From Stutzerimonas kunmingensis (GTDB taxonomy: Bacteria > Pseudomonadota > Gammaproteobacteria > Pseudomonadales > Pseudomonadaceae): DNA of 64,000 nucleotides. Made by a program: the position numbers and the translations under genes. The stretch spans positions 682,001-746,000 of the forward strand of contig NZ_PISM01000014.1 of NCBI RefSeq assembly GCF_002929225.1, written 5' to 3'. A model generated the notes under the pieces. That model ran no database searches. It was not told where the DNA came from and was given only the letters and a program-made list of their open reading frames with translations. How positions within the stretch are numbered: position 1 is the stretch's first letter; each line of letters starts with the position of its first letter. Shown one piece after another: positions 52,332-61,624 of the stretch.

Positions 52332-52580
52332 ATGCCGACCTACGACTACCGCTGCGAAGCCAATGGTCAGGTTTATGAAGTTCGCCATGCCATGGCGCTA
52401 CGGCCGAAAACCTGGGGCGAACTGCGCGCGGCCGGCGCGCTGGCCGAAGATTCGAACATTCCGGACGACGCGCCGGTGACCAAACTGATGACGGCTGCCG
52501 GGGTGGTCAACAGCCGCGTATTGAAGAATCCGGAAGCGCCGGCATGTGCCCGCGGCGGCTGTGCCGGCAACTGCCGCTGA
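52332..52580 (+). CDS. FmdB-like small protein with reduced zinc ribbon
   Basis: 82 residues starting MPTYDYRCEANGQVYEVRHA. Typical FmdB zinc ribbons read CxxC here; this one keeps only the first Cys (CEANG). The tail ends with three Cys (CARGGCAGNC), perhaps binding metal instead. FmdB-type proteins are putative regulators. GAGGAA precedes the ATG. It is monocistronic between small genes. Confidence 0.75.
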   Translation: MPTYDYRCEANGQVYEVRHAMALRPKTWGELRAAGALAEDSNIPDDAPVTKLMTAAGVVNSRVLKNPEAPACARGGCAGNCR

Positions 52581-52661
52581 GTTCAGCCGCGGACATGGAT
52601 GCGGCGTCGCTAGGGCGGCAAACGGCGAAGCCTTTTCCACGCGGTTTCCCGGGTTGTTTGG

Positions 52662-53084
52662 TTAGTAACGCATCTCCAGCGTGACCCGGGTCGGTTCGCC
52701 GGCGGGCACCTCGAATGCGCTGTCCTCGAAGGACGGTGGGCCCATCACCTTGGGATTGTTCGACAGCCCGTAGCCTTCCGTTGGGATCATGCCGAAGCGG
52801 CGGTCCAGCTCGCCGTTGCCGTTCTCGTCATGGTAGGCCAGCACCGCGTAGCGTCCGGGCGGCAGGTCCTTGAACACCAGGGTCACGGCGCCTTGCTCGG
52901 CCTTGGCCTTCTGCGCGGCGAACGCCTGGTCGTCCTTGCGGAAGGTTTTCGCGCTGGAATATACCGCTACGGCCACCTGGCCCTTGTCGTGTTGCAGGCC
53001 GTCGAGGGTGACCTGCAGTTCCTCGGCATAGGCCGAGGGGACCAAGAGTGCGAGGGCAGCGCCCAGAATCGGAAGTGCTTTCAT
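52662..53084 (-). CDS. DUF2141 periplasmic protein
   Basis: 140 residues. A signal peptide (MKALPILGAALALLVPSAYAEE) and a beta-sandwich with KGQVAVAVYSSAKTF, LPPGRYAVLAYHDENGNGEL (the DUF2141 motif) and GYGLSNNPKVMGPPSF. Related to transthyretin-like folds; function unknown. It is convergent with the FmdB-like gene. Confidence 0.85.
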   Translation of the reverse strand: MKALPILGAALALLVPSAYAEELQVTLDGLQHDKGQVAVAVYSSAKTFRKDDQAFAAQKAKAEQGAVTLVFKDLPPGRYAVLAYHDENGNGELDRRFGMIPTEGYGLSNNPKVMGPPSFEDSAFEVPAGEPTRVTLEMRY

Positions 53085-53220
53085 GCTGTGCTCTTGAAGT
53101 CGAGATGCGGAAATCGCCGGATTCACACGTGGCCGGCGACGCTTGGAGTCGATCGCCGCCATCTTCAGCGAACAAGCGAAGCGTTGTCCACGTGCGGCGT
53201 GTAGCGCATCCATCGTTCGA

Positions 53221-53688
53221 TCAGAACTGCGGCCCGGAGCGGGTGTTGTTGCCCTTGGCCAGGCGGTCGTAGAGCACCACGTTCACCGTCGCGGCGAGGT
53301 TCATGCAGCCGTTGGTGGGGATGTACACCACGTCCTCGCACCAGTCGCGGATTTCCTTGCTCAGCGAGCCGTCCTCGGCACCGAAGATGTACAGCGCGCG
53401 GTCCGGGTGCGTGTACTCGGGGAGCGAGCGGGCGCCTTCGACCAGCTCCACCGCAACCGGCACGCAGCCGAGCGGGAGAATCTTGCGCAGGTCGTCGATG
53501 TTGATCAGCGGAATGTCCTGATGGACCTTCTTGGTGTCGGTGACGAAGTCCTTGGCGCGGTCGTAGCGGGTGCCGGTGTAGAACACCGAAGCGGCGCCAT
53601 AGCAGCCTGCGGCACGCATGATCGCCCCCACGTTGGACGGCGATTTCGGGTTGCTCAGGCCGATGCAGGCATAGCGTTTGTTGCTCAC
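53221..53688 (-). CDS. TrmH-family (SPOUT) RNA methyltransferase
   Basis: 155 residues with the knotted SPOUT motifs: NPKSPSNVGAIMRAAGCYGA (motif 1, Asn-Arg), LYIFGAEDGSL (motif 2), and YIPTNGCMNLAATVNVVLYD (motif 3). A short single-domain enzyme, probably acting on tRNA or rRNA ribose with S-adenosylmethionine. The GTG start at 53688 (MSNKRYACIG) is chosen by the family start; an upstream ATG at 53742 gives non-conserved residues. Confidence 0.85.
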   Translation of the reverse strand: MSNKRYACIGLSNPKSPSNVGAIMRAAGCYGAASVFYTGTRYDRAKDFVTDTKKVHQDIPLINIDDLRKILPLGCVPVAVELVEGARSLPEYTHPDRALYIFGAEDGSLSKEIRDWCEDVVYIPTNGCMNLAATVNVVLYDRLAKGNNTRSGPQF

Positions 53689-53766
53689 GGAAGGGGACTC
53701 GCGCGGAAAACGCGCGAGTATACGGGACGGTTTGGTCGGCAAAGGGTTTTTAGCTGCGCGACCGGG

Positions 53767-54825
53767 TCAGGGAATGAGCTTGCTCGCCTGCAGCCTAGCG
53801 AAGACATCGAAGAACGCCTCGTCGCTGGCCTGGTAATCCAGAAAGCCGAGCTTGCGACTCTTCGACATATCCGTCACCACCTCGATCGGGCGGCCCAGAT
53901 CGGCATCGGTGTGCCACGGCGAGATGAGCTTGCCGATGTCCGCCTCGGCGAGACCGAACTGCTTCGCCATGTCGCTCCAGATTGCCGCGTCGCCCGCCAT
54001 CTGCTGCTCCAATGGGGCCGGACCATCGAACGGCGCGGCGTCGATGCCGAACCACTCGGCAATGCGCGACCACATCCATTTCCAGCGAAACACATCGCCA
54101 TTGACGACGTTGAAGGCCTGGTTGGCGGCTGCCGGCGTGCTGGCGGCCCAGCGCAGGTGCCGGGCGAGCTGAGCGGCGTCGGTCATGTCGGTCAGGCTGT
54201 TCCACTGCACGTCCGAGCCCGGAAAGCGGAAAGGCCGCCCTGTATGGCGGCAGATGGAGGCGTACACGGCCAGCGTGGTGGCCATGTTCATGGCGTTGCC
54301 GACCGCGACGCCGGTGATGGTGTGCGGGCGATGCACGCTCCAGCTGAAGCCATCGCGCTCCGCCGCGGCGAACACCTCATCTTCCTGGGCGTAATAGAAG
54401 TTCTCGACATCCAGCCGCCCCTGTTCCTCGCGGAACGGCGTCTGCGGCAGCGCACCCTTGCCGTAGGCTTCGAACGGGCCGAGGTAGTGCTTGAGGCCGG
54501 TGACCAGGGCGACATGGCGCAGCGTACCAGCCGGCCGGACGGCTTCGAGCAGGTTGCGTACCATCTGCGCGTTGACGCGGATATTCTCCGCCTCGCTGGC
54601 CTGGCGCGCCCAGGTGGTGAGAAAGACGTGAGTGGGTGAAACGCCGGCCAGCGCCGAGGCGAGCGCCTTGGGGTCCAGCAGGTCGGCGCTGATCGGCGTG
54701 ACACCCACCTCGGTATTCGGCCGGCGAGCCAGTCCCGCCACGTTCCAGCCTTCATCGGCCAGCAGGCGCGACAGCGCGCTGCCGACAATGCCGCTCGCGC
54801 CGACCACCAGTGCTTGATTTGTCAT
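53767..54825 (-). CDS. NAD(P)-dependent SDR, PRISE-type reductase
   Basis: 352 residues. Extended-SDR Rossmann motif LVVGASGIVGSAL (7-19), LARRP (cofactor phosphate site), VALVTGLKHYLGPFEAYGKG and NFYYAQEDEVFAAAE. The LVTGxKHYLGP and NFYYxxED patterns fit progesterone 5-beta-reductase/iridoid synthase-like (PRISE) enzymes, which reduce enones. Its substrate in bacteria is unknown. It is divergent from an HxlR regulator, likely its controller. Confidence 0.85.
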   Translation of the reverse strand: MTNQALVVGASGIVGSALSRLLADEGWNVAGLARRPNTEVGVTPISADLLDPKALASALAGVSPTHVFLTTWARQASEAENIRVNAQMVRNLLEAVRPAGTLRHVALVTGLKHYLGPFEAYGKGALPQTPFREEQGRLDVENFYYAQEDEVFAAAERDGFSWSVHRPHTITGVAVGNAMNMATTLAVYASICRHTGRPFRFPGSDVQWNSLTDMTDAAQLARHLRWAASTPAAANQAFNVVNGDVFRWKWMWSRIAEWFGIDAAPFDGPAPLEQQMAGDAAIWSDMAKQFGLAEADIGKLISPWHTDADLGRPIEVVTDMSKSRKLGFLDYQASDEAFFDVFARLQASKLIP

Positions 54826-54913
54826 GTGCAGACCCCCACAAAGCGAAACAGGCCTGCACCTTACCCACTCGAAAATGCCGATCCAAGTCGGCACCAAATG
54901 GTGACCATCCCCC

Positions 54914-55297
54914 ATGCAACCGGGCTCTGACGAAGAACAATGGCGCGAAGACTGCGCACCAAGACGCGTGCTCGAGCTCTTCTCCACCAAGTGGACCAGC
55001 ATGATTCTGCACACGCTGCATGCCCGGCACGATGGCACCGCACGCAGCGGCGCGTTGCATCGGAGTCTGCCTGGCATCTCCAAGAAAATGCTGATCCAGA
55101 CGCTTCGCGAACTGGAGCAAAGCGGCCTGATCGAGCGCCACACGCTTGATTCGGTGCCGCCGGCGGTGAGCTATGCGCTCTCGCCGCTGGGCCAGCTGAT
55201 GGTTGAACCCATCGAACTGATCTACGACTGGGCAAGGCAGAACTCCGGCGCGCTGGATCAGCTGCAGCCCAGAAGCACGTCGCGCAGGCGGGGCTAG
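54914..55297 (+). CDS. HxlR family regulator
   Basis: 127 residues with the HxlR winged-helix pattern: KWTSMILHTLH, GALHRSLPGISKKMLIQTLREL, LIERHTLDSVPPAVSYALSP and LGQLMVEPIELIYDW. The Cys near residue 14 could be a redox or aldehyde sensor as in related regulators. It probably controls the divergent PRISE-type reductase. Its stop shares CTAG with the convergent LysR gene. Confidence 0.9.
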   Translation: MQPGSDEEQWREDCAPRRVLELFSTKWTSMILHTLHARHDGTARSGALHRSLPGISKKMLIQTLRELEQSGLIERHTLDSVPPAVSYALSPLGQLMVEPIELIYDWARQNSGALDQLQPRSTSRRRG

Positions 55298-56199
55298 ATC
55301 GCGTTGACGATCTGCTCGCGCAGCCATTGATGGGCCGGGTCGCGATGGGCGCGTTCATGCCAGAGCATGGCCATTTCGTAGCCTGGAATCTCCAGCGGCG
55401 CCTCGACGACCTGCAGTGCAGCGCCTTCAACCAGCCTTTCGGGCAGCATGGCCACCAGGTCGGTGCTTTCCAGTACCGAGCGCAGGAACAGGAAATGCGG
55501 CACCGACAGCACCACGCGCCGTTGCAGGCCATGCGTGGCCAGGGCATCGTCGGTGGCACCGTGAAAGCCGCCGCCATCCGGCGAGACGATCACCTGATCC
55601 AGTGCGCAGAACTGCTCTAGCGTTGGCCGTCGCCGCAGGCGCGGATGCCCGGCACGGCCGGCCAGTACGTAGCGCTCGGTGAACAGAACGCGGCGGCGCA
55701 GGCTGGATGGCGATCCGTCGACGGTGTGCAAGGCGAGGTCGATATCACCCTGTTCAGCCTGGCGGGCGATGCGCGAAGGCTGCATCTCGACCACGGCGAT
55801 GCGGGTGCCCGGTGCCGCGGACCGCAGGCCTGCCAGAGCGGGTAGCACAATGGCCGACTCGCCATAGTCGCTGGCTGCGATGCGCCAGACGTTCTGCGCG
55901 GCGCCAGGGTCGAACGGGCTGGCTGGGGCGACGGCTTGCTCCAGCGCCTCCAGCGCCAGGCGCAGGGGCTCGCGCAACGCTTCAGCCCGTGCAGTCGGGC
56001 GCATGCCTCGCGGCCCGGGTATCAGCAGAGGATCATCGAAAATGTCCCGCAGCTTGGCCAGGTGCACGCTCACCGAGGGCTGGGAAAAATTCAGGCGCTC
56101 TGCGGCGCGGGTGACATTGTGCTCAGCCAGCAACACGTCCAGGGTCACCAGCAGATTCAGATCAAGACGTCTGAGATTATTCACGGCAATACCTGGCAT
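55294..56199 (-). CDS. LysR family regulator
   Basis: 301 residues. N-terminal HTH (LDLNLLVTLDVLLAEHNVTR, AAERLNFSQPSVSVHLAKLR) and substrate-binding domain with RVLFTERYVLAGRAGHPRL. The NodD/PcpR-like subgroup (LRRLDLNLLVTLDVLL, DDPLLIPGPRGMRPT) fits. It is divergent from a quinone-reductase-type gene, the likely target. ATG 56199 is supported by the family start. Confidence 0.9.
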   Translation of the reverse strand: MPGIAVNNLRRLDLNLLVTLDVLLAEHNVTRAAERLNFSQPSVSVHLAKLRDIFDDPLLIPGPRGMRPTARAEALREPLRLALEALEQAVAPASPFDPGAAQNVWRIAASDYGESAIVLPALAGLRSAAPGTRIAVVEMQPSRIARQAEQGDIDLALHTVDGSPSSLRRRVLFTERYVLAGRAGHPRLRRRPTLEQFCALDQVIVSPDGGGFHGATDDALATHGLQRRVVLSVPHFLFLRSVLESTDLVAMLPERLVEGAALQVVEAPLEIPGYEMAMLWHERAHRDPAHQWLREQIVNAI

Positions 56200-56268
56200 G
56201 TGGGTTATTCATTTCAAACATACCTGGGCAAGCGACATTCTGCAGCCGTCCCGCTACGGAGGTTTCCC

Positions 56269-57051
56269 ATGAATGTTCTGCTTGTTTATGCCCATCCCGA
56301 ACCGCGCTCGTTGAATGGCGCGCTGAAGGAATTTGCCGTCCATCGTCTGCAGGTGGCTGGCCATCAGGTCCAGGTTTCCGACTTGTATGCCATGGGCTGG
56401 AAGGCCGTGATCGATGCCGGCGACAGCCTGGATCGCGACCCCGAAGCGCGTTTCGATGCTTCCGAGGATTCCCGACGCGCGTTCGCCAGTGGCCGGCAGA
56501 GTTCTGACATTGCGGCTGAGCAGGACAAGCTGCGCTGGGCGGATGCGCTGATCCTGCAGTTCCCTCTCTGGTGGTTTTCGATGCCGGCGATCCTCAAGGG
56601 CTGGGTCGACCGGGTATATGCCTACGGTTTCGCCTATGGCGTCGGAGAGCACTCGGATGCGCGCTGGGGCGATCGCTACGGCGAGGGCTCGATGGTCGGC
56701 AAACGGGCGATGCTGATCGTGACTACCGGCGGCTGGGAATCACACTACAGCCCGCGGGGAATCAACGGGCCCATCGAGGACCTGCTGTTCCCCATCCATC
56801 ACGGCATCCTGCATTACCCGGGCTTCGATGTGCAGCCACCGTTTCTGGTGCACCGCACCAGCCGCATCGACCGGGCCCGATTCGACACGCTCCGCGAAGA
56901 GCTGGGCAAGCGACTGGACGACCTTTGGTGCACTGAGCCCATTGCCTATCGCAAACAGAACGGCGGCGACTACGACATTCCGGCGCTAACGCTCAGGGCC
57001 GAGGTAGCGCCAGCGCAGGTAGGCTTTGCCGCGCATGTCGAACAGCCGTAA
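56269..57051 (+). CDS. NAD(P)H oxidoreductase, flavodoxin-like (NQO1/MdaB type)
   Basis: 260 residues. MNVLLVYAHPEPRSLNGALK (FMN/FAD phosphate loop), DALILQFPLWWFSMPAILKG, WVDRVYAYGFAYG and MLIVTTGGWESHYSPRG match the NQO1/YwrO family. It reduces quinones or related electrophiles by two electrons. It is divergent from the LysR gene. Confidence 0.9.
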   Translation: MNVLLVYAHPEPRSLNGALKEFAVHRLQVAGHQVQVSDLYAMGWKAVIDAGDSLDRDPEARFDASEDSRRAFASGRQSSDIAAEQDKLRWADALILQFPLWWFSMPAILKGWVDRVYAYGFAYGVGEHSDARWGDRYGEGSMVGKRAMLIVTTGGWESHYSPRGINGPIEDLLFPIHHGILHYPGFDVQPPFLVHRTSRIDRARFDTLREELGKRLDDLWCTEPIAYRKQNGGDYDIPALTLRAEVAPAQVGFAAHVEQP

Positions 57052-57089
57052 CAGCTCCAGGGGCAGGGGCGTGCTTTGTCGTTACGTCG

Positions 57090-58400
57090 TCAGAGTTCCT
57101 TGGCGAACCGTTCGACCGCACTGACCACCTGCTTGGCGGCGTCCTGAATCTCGACGATCACCGCACCGGCCTGGTTGGCCAGCCCCAGGCCCTGCACCGC
57201 CTGTTCGCGGCTGGCGAACATGTTGCGTACCGCCTCGTCGGCCAGCGCCTGGTTCTGTTGCACCACATTGACGATCTCGTCGGTAGCGGTGCTCGTGCGC
57301 GCGGCCAGTTGCCGAACCTCGTCGGCCACCACCGCGAAACCGCGACCCTGGTCGCCAGCCCTGGCGGCCTCGATGGCCGCGTTCAACGCCAGCAGGTTGG
57401 TCTGTGCGGCGATGCCACCAATGGTCTGGACGATGGAGCTGATCAGCAGCGACTGCTTGCCGAGCGCCTCGATGCCATCGGTCGCGGACTGCACCTGGTC
57501 GGTGATCTTCTGCATCGTCACCAGGGTGTCCTTCACCACGCTGGCGCCGCGCTCGGCACTGACGTCGGTCTGCAGCGAGATGTCGTAGGCGACGCCCGCG
57601 GCTTGCCGCACTTCTGCCTCACGCATGACCTGATCGGTCACCACGTTGGCGAACTTGACCACCTTGTAGAGGTTGCCTTCGGTGTCGTGCACCGGGTTGT
57701 AGGTCGCCTCCAGCCAGACCTCGTGGCCGTGGCGGTCGACACGCTTGAAGCGGTCGGCGACGTACTCGCCGCGGTTCAGTTTCTGCCAGAACGCCTTGTA
57801 ATCCGCCGAAGCGGCATCTTCCGGCGCGCAGAACAGACTGTGATGTTTGCCTTTGAGCTCCGCGAGCGAATAGCCCATGGTCTGGAGAAACTGCTCATTG
57901 GCCGTGACCACCATTCCGTCCAGATTGAACTGGATCACCGCGGTCGAGCGGAGCAGGGCGGTGATGAATGCCTCGTTCTCCTTCGCCTGATACACGGCCT
58001 CGCTGATATCGCTGCCGAAACCCTGAATATGCGAAAGCTTTCCGTCGGCCGTTGCGATCGGATACCAATGGATCTTCAACCAGGCGAGGCTGCCGTCGGC
58101 GCGCAGGTACCGATAGTCGTCGCTGACCGGCTCGAGCTTGGCCACCGCGGCGCGAAAGTTGTGAAAGCAGGGCAGGTTCTTCACGTAGGGCGGAACGATC
58201 TCGGCCAGGGGCCGGCCCTGGAGATGCCCGTGTGAGTAGCCCAAGGTACTGGCGAATCGATCATTGAACGCGCAGATCTTGAAGTCGGTATCCAGCGTGA
58301 GCGAGAGCATGTCACCGTTCATCTTGCCCATGAGCTGGCGCAGGATTGCCAGCTCGGCATCCCTGGCTTCCAAATCCTTTTTCAAGCGGTTGTTAAACAT
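57090..58400 (-). CDS. Soluble PAS-PAS-MCP protein (BdlA-like)
   Basis: 436 residues without membrane segments. PAS1 at about 25-125 ([38 protein letters not shown]), PAS2 at about 150-250 ([20 protein letters not shown]), and MCP signalling hairpin ([17 protein letters not shown], about 330-350). The arrangement matches P. aeruginosa BdlA, which controls biofilm dispersal, but energy or redox taxis is also possible. ATG 58400 ([17 protein letters not shown]) is better placed than ATG 58409. HAMP and transmembrane parts are absent. Confidence 0.85.
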   Translation of the reverse strand: MFNNRLKKDLEARDAELAILRQLMGKMNGDMLSLTLDTDFKICAFNDRFASTLGYSHGHLQGRPLAEIVPPYVKNLPCFHNFRAAVAKLEPVSDDYRYLRADGSLAWLKIHWYPIATADGKLSHIQGFGSDISEAVYQAKENEAFITALLRSTAVIQFNLDGMVVTANEQFLQTMGYSLAELKGKHHSLFCAPEDAASADYKAFWQKLNRGEYVADRFKRVDRHGHEVWLEATYNPVHDTEGNLYKVVKFANVVTDQVMREAEVRQAAGVAYDISLQTDVSAERGASVVKDTLVTMQKITDQVQSATDGIEALGKQSLLISSIVQTIGGIAAQTNLLALNAAIEAARAGDQGRGFAVVADEVRQLAARTSTATDEIVNVVQQNQALADEAVRNMFASREQAVQGLGLANQAGAVIVEIQDAAKQVVSAVERFAKEL

Positions 58401-58582
58401 GCAGGGCATCCAATCGATCTAGTTGTGCTTCCGATATCGGCGAAGAGTGCGGGCGCTTGAGCGACTTCGTGTCGCGCCAGCGAAAGCCGTTGAACCGACG
58501 CGGTGCGTGCCGAAGCGAGTGAAAGGGTGCGATTACCACGCGTTTGTCTTCGCCCCACATGTGATGTGAGCCGTCATCGCCC

Positions 58583-58969
58583 TCAGAGCTGATCGGCAAC
58601 TGCCTTCTTGTCGATCACCGACCACACGTGGCGGATCTTTCCCTCGAGGAACTCGTAGAAGACGTTTTCGGTAAAGACCACTCTCTTGCCATTCACAGCA
58701 AAGCCAAACAGTTCGCCTGTGGGCGTGCAATCGAACCGCAGCTGTGCCGCCACATGGGGCGGCTCGACGATGAGCAGCCCGATATTGAACTGCAGATCGG
58801 GGATCGCCCGAACGTCGCCGTCGAGCATCTGGCGATAGCCGTCCAGCCCGACGAACTGGCCGTTGTAGTGCACCTCGTCATGGACGAAGCGCTCCAGCTC
58901 CGCCCAGCGCCTGCCGTTCAAACAGGCGATGTAGCCCCGGTAGCAATCAGCGATCTCGTCGCCAGTCAT
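58583..58969 (-). CDS. SnoaL-like/polyketide cyclase family protein
   Basis: 128 residues, an alpha+beta barrel of the NTF2/SnoaL type: YRGYIACLNGRRWAELERFV, VHYNGQFVGLDGYRQMLDGD, IPDLQFNIGLLIV and FYEFLEGKIRHVWSVIDK. Members are small isomerases, hydratases or binding proteins. Function here is unknown. GGGGAAC precedes the ATG. Confidence 0.85.
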   Translation of the reverse strand: MTGDEIADCYRGYIACLNGRRWAELERFVHDEVHYNGQFVGLDGYRQMLDGDVRAIPDLQFNIGLLIVEPPHVAAQLRFDCTPTGELFGFAVNGKRVVFTENVFYEFLEGKIRHVWSVIDKKAVADQL

Positions 58970-59073
58970 GATCGTTCCCCGCAAAGAAAGCCCGATAGTC
59001 AGGCTAGCGACTGGCTCGATATACGCCAGCTGCATCGACCGGTCGCGCTCGCTGTGGTTATCCGATTACCTGG

Positions 59074-60177
59074 TCAGTCGAGCACCACGGCGTGGCCCTC
59101 CAGCGGATTGATGTCGCCTTTGATCAGGGATTCGGCCAGCGCCTGTGCGGCCTCCATGCCGGCGTGCTCGTTCACCTGCATCCAGGGCTGCTGCGCATCG
59201 CTCACCCGGGCGATAAAGGCCAGCTGCGCCTCGTTGAAGCGGCGGGTCACCTCGGCGGGACCCCAGTCGGCGTTGCGTTTCTTGATCTGATAAGGCGCGA
59301 AGTAGGGCTGAGGCTGCGGACCGGCCAGCGTTGCGTCCGTCTTTCTGTATTCGTGGTTCTGGGCTGACCCGGCGAAGCAGTCGTACACCAGGGCATCTTT
59401 GAAATGGCTGTGGATCTGCCGGCGTAGATCGGCGCTGCCGGAGAAGTCGACGTAGAGCGTGGGCACGCTCGGGTCCAGCGAAGCGAGCTGGTCGTAGCCC
59501 AACGCCTGGCGATAGCAACCCAGTCCTTTTACGAAGTCCGTGTTGCCCGCGGAAGTCAGCCCGATCAGCTGCACGGCCGGGTTGTCCTGCAGGCATAACG
59601 CCGTGCCATACGCGGTCTTGCTCGAGGCGCTCGACATCAGGATTTGGCGCGCGCCGAAGAAGGCGTTGTCGTCGAGGAAATCGGCCAGCATGAACGAGGT
59701 GATGAACAGCGGCCGCAGCAGCATCTGATAGTTTTCGCTCTCTGCGCGATAGGCGGCGTCGCTGCTGATGCGCTGGTACTGGTTGTACGCCGAGGTGAGT
59801 TCGAGTCGATGTTCGGCGCCGTCGTAAAAGCCGCGCTCGGAGACGCGCACCGGCTGCATCACGACATGGCTGGCGATCGGCCAGAAGCCATAGAAGCGTT
59901 CGCCCTTCGCCAGGCCATCGACGGTGCTCTCCAAGACTTCGGCGAAGCCCCACGCCGGCATGTGGAACCACTCGCTATCGCCCGTGGGGTAGAAGTCCCA
60001 ATAGCGCAGGTGAGGTGTCTCGCCGAATGCGGCATAGGTGACATTGTTCGTGGTCAGTGCCAGCCGGCTGATACGCAGCAGGGCTTCGCCGGGCTTCAGC
60101 TCCGGCATCGGTTGGGTCTGAATGCGGGTCTGCTGCATGTCTTTCTTGTTGTTCTGCAACTGGCGGATGACGCTCAT
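59074..60177 (-). CDS. DUF2855 family protein
   Basis: 367 residues: quinone-oxidoreductase-like (MDR) N-domain with EALLRISRLALTTNNVTYAA, AWGFAEVLES and KGERFYGFWPIASHVVM, then a Rossmann-like domain with ILMSSASSKTAYGTALCL. It matches DUF2855, a reductase-like family of unknown substrate. It is divergent from the TetR gene, which probably regulates it. Confidence 0.85.
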   Translation of the reverse strand: MSVIRQLQNNKKDMQQTRIQTQPMPELKPGEALLRISRLALTTNNVTYAAFGETPHLRYWDFYPTGDSEWFHMPAWGFAEVLESTVDGLAKGERFYGFWPIASHVVMQPVRVSERGFYDGAEHRLELTSAYNQYQRISSDAAYRAESENYQMLLRPLFITSFMLADFLDDNAFFGARQILMSSASSKTAYGTALCLQDNPAVQLIGLTSAGNTDFVKGLGCYRQALGYDQLASLDPSVPTLYVDFSGSADLRRQIHSHFKDALVYDCFAGSAQNHEYRKTDATLAGPQPQPYFAPYQIKKRNADWGPAEVTRRFNEAQLAFIARVSDAQQPWMQVNEHAGMEAAQALAESLIKGDINPLEGHAVVLD

Positions 60178-60250
60178 CGATGGCACCTTGGGTTCGTAAA
60201 TGGACGGCTTCGACTCTATCCCTTTCGTTTCACCGCCGGGTTCGGATTTC

Positions 60251-60883
60251 ATGAGCACACGATTGCCGAGCGCCAAGCCGCTCAAACGGCCGACTCAGCA
60301 GCGCGCCAAGGCCACCGTTCAGGCGATTTTCGACACCTATGTTCGGATATGGCAGCGCGACGGCTGGTCTCGATTGACGACCCGTGCGGTTGCCCTCGAA
60401 GCCGGCGTGGCCATCGGCACCCTGTATGACTACTTTCCCAACAAGCACGCGCTGCACTCGGGCTACGTGCGCTATTGCGTCGAGCAGCTGCTGGAGGCGA
60501 TTAACGCGCAAGCGGTAGCGCCAACCGCGCTTGCCTGGCCCGAGCGCATCCGCCGACTGGTACGCGCCCTTGCCGGGGTCGAGTCACGGCTGCCCTGGTT
60601 TCATCCGGATATGCTCGAGCTGGAAACACTGGTGGCCGAGCCCAAGCATCAGCGTCGGGCCTACGAGGATCTGTTGGCCGCCTGGCATCGGGTCATCGAT
60701 GCGGCGACTGACCTTCCGGTGCGTCCCTCGCCAGCAACCCTGGAAGCGCTGCATCTTTCGGTATGGGGTGGACGCCGCTACGCGATGCTGGTGCAGCTCG
60801 AAGCGGATCGCATGCAGGCCTGGGCCGCCAGCATGGAGCACCTGTGCCTGCATACGCTCATGGCCTCGAACGAGCCGGCTTGA
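60251..60883 (+). CDS. TetR family regulator
   Basis: 210 residues. HTH TTRAVALEAGVAIGTLYDYF (about 47-66) with the TetR signature and a C-terminal ligand domain. The Asn-Lys-His start of helix 4 is typical. It lies divergently 73 bases from DUF2855. The start ATG 60251 is inside a frame open from 60200 without conserved residues. Confidence 0.9.
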   Translation: MSTRLPSAKPLKRPTQQRAKATVQAIFDTYVRIWQRDGWSRLTTRAVALEAGVAIGTLYDYFPNKHALHSGYVRYCVEQLLEAINAQAVAPTALAWPERIRRLVRALAGVESRLPWFHPDMLELETLVAEPKHQRRAYEDLLAAWHRVIDAATDLPVRPSPATLEALHLSVWGGRRYAMLVQLEADRMQAWAASMEHLCLHTLMASNEPA

Positions 60884-61012
60884 CCTCGATTGTCCAGGGC
60901 AGGCGCTGGCGAGCCGGGGTGGGCGGAGAATTCAAGGGTTGCGTCGAATTCGTTGTTCTTCGTTCGACTATCAAGGCCATCAAGGCAGATTCGCCACCAG
61001 AGGAGAACAGCC

Positions 61013-61459
61013 ATGCCCAGCACCATCCGCCTCCACCGCGTCCTGCGAGCGACACCTGAGCGCGTCTATCGCGCCTTTCTGGACCCAGACGCCAAGGCCA
61101 AATGGCTGCCGCCGAACGGCTTCATCGGCAAGGTGCACGAGAGCGACGCGCGGGTAGGCGGCCGCTACAGAATGTCCTTCACGAATTTCTCCACGGGTAC
61201 CAGCCACAGCTTCGCCGGGAAATTCCTGGAGCTGCTGGAAAACCAGCGAATCCGTTACGAAGACACATTCGACGATCCGGGCTTGCCGGGCACGATGGAG
61301 GTGACGGTGACGCTCACCCAGGTTTCCTGCGGCACTGAACTGAACATCACCCAGGCAGGTATACCGGACGCGATCCCGGCCGAAGCCTGCTACCTCGGCT
61401 GGCAGGAGTCGCTGACGCTTCTGGCGAAGCTGGTCGAAGTGGAGATTCCGGACGAGTGA
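61013..61459 (+). CDS. SRPBCC (AHSA1-like) protein
   Basis: 148 residues. IRLHRVLRATPERVYRAFLD, KWLPPNGFIGKVHESD, GGRYRMSFTNFSTGTSH and GWQESLTLLAKLVE give the START/Bet v1-type fold of activator of HSP90 ATPase homologues. These bind hydrophobic ligands; the role here is unknown. GAGGAGAAC precedes the ATG. It lies 129 bases after the TetR gene. Confidence 0.88.
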   Translation: MPSTIRLHRVLRATPERVYRAFLDPDAKAKWLPPNGFIGKVHESDARVGGRYRMSFTNFSTGTSHSFAGKFLELLENQRIRYEDTFDDPGLPGTMEVTVTLTQVSCGTELNITQAGIPDAIPAEACYLGWQESLTLLAKLVEVEIPDE

Positions 61460-61624
61460 CCGAGCGCCATCCGGCCCTATGGTGGTGGAGCGTCTGGGCA
61501 CCCTGAGGGGGCAAGCGGTCCACCACCGTCCGGTGAATGTCCCGCATTGCGCCTGGCCACTACACAGAGGTGTGGTTGAGATATGATGCGCGCCCGCTGA
61601 AGCCCCCTCACACATCAGGTCATC

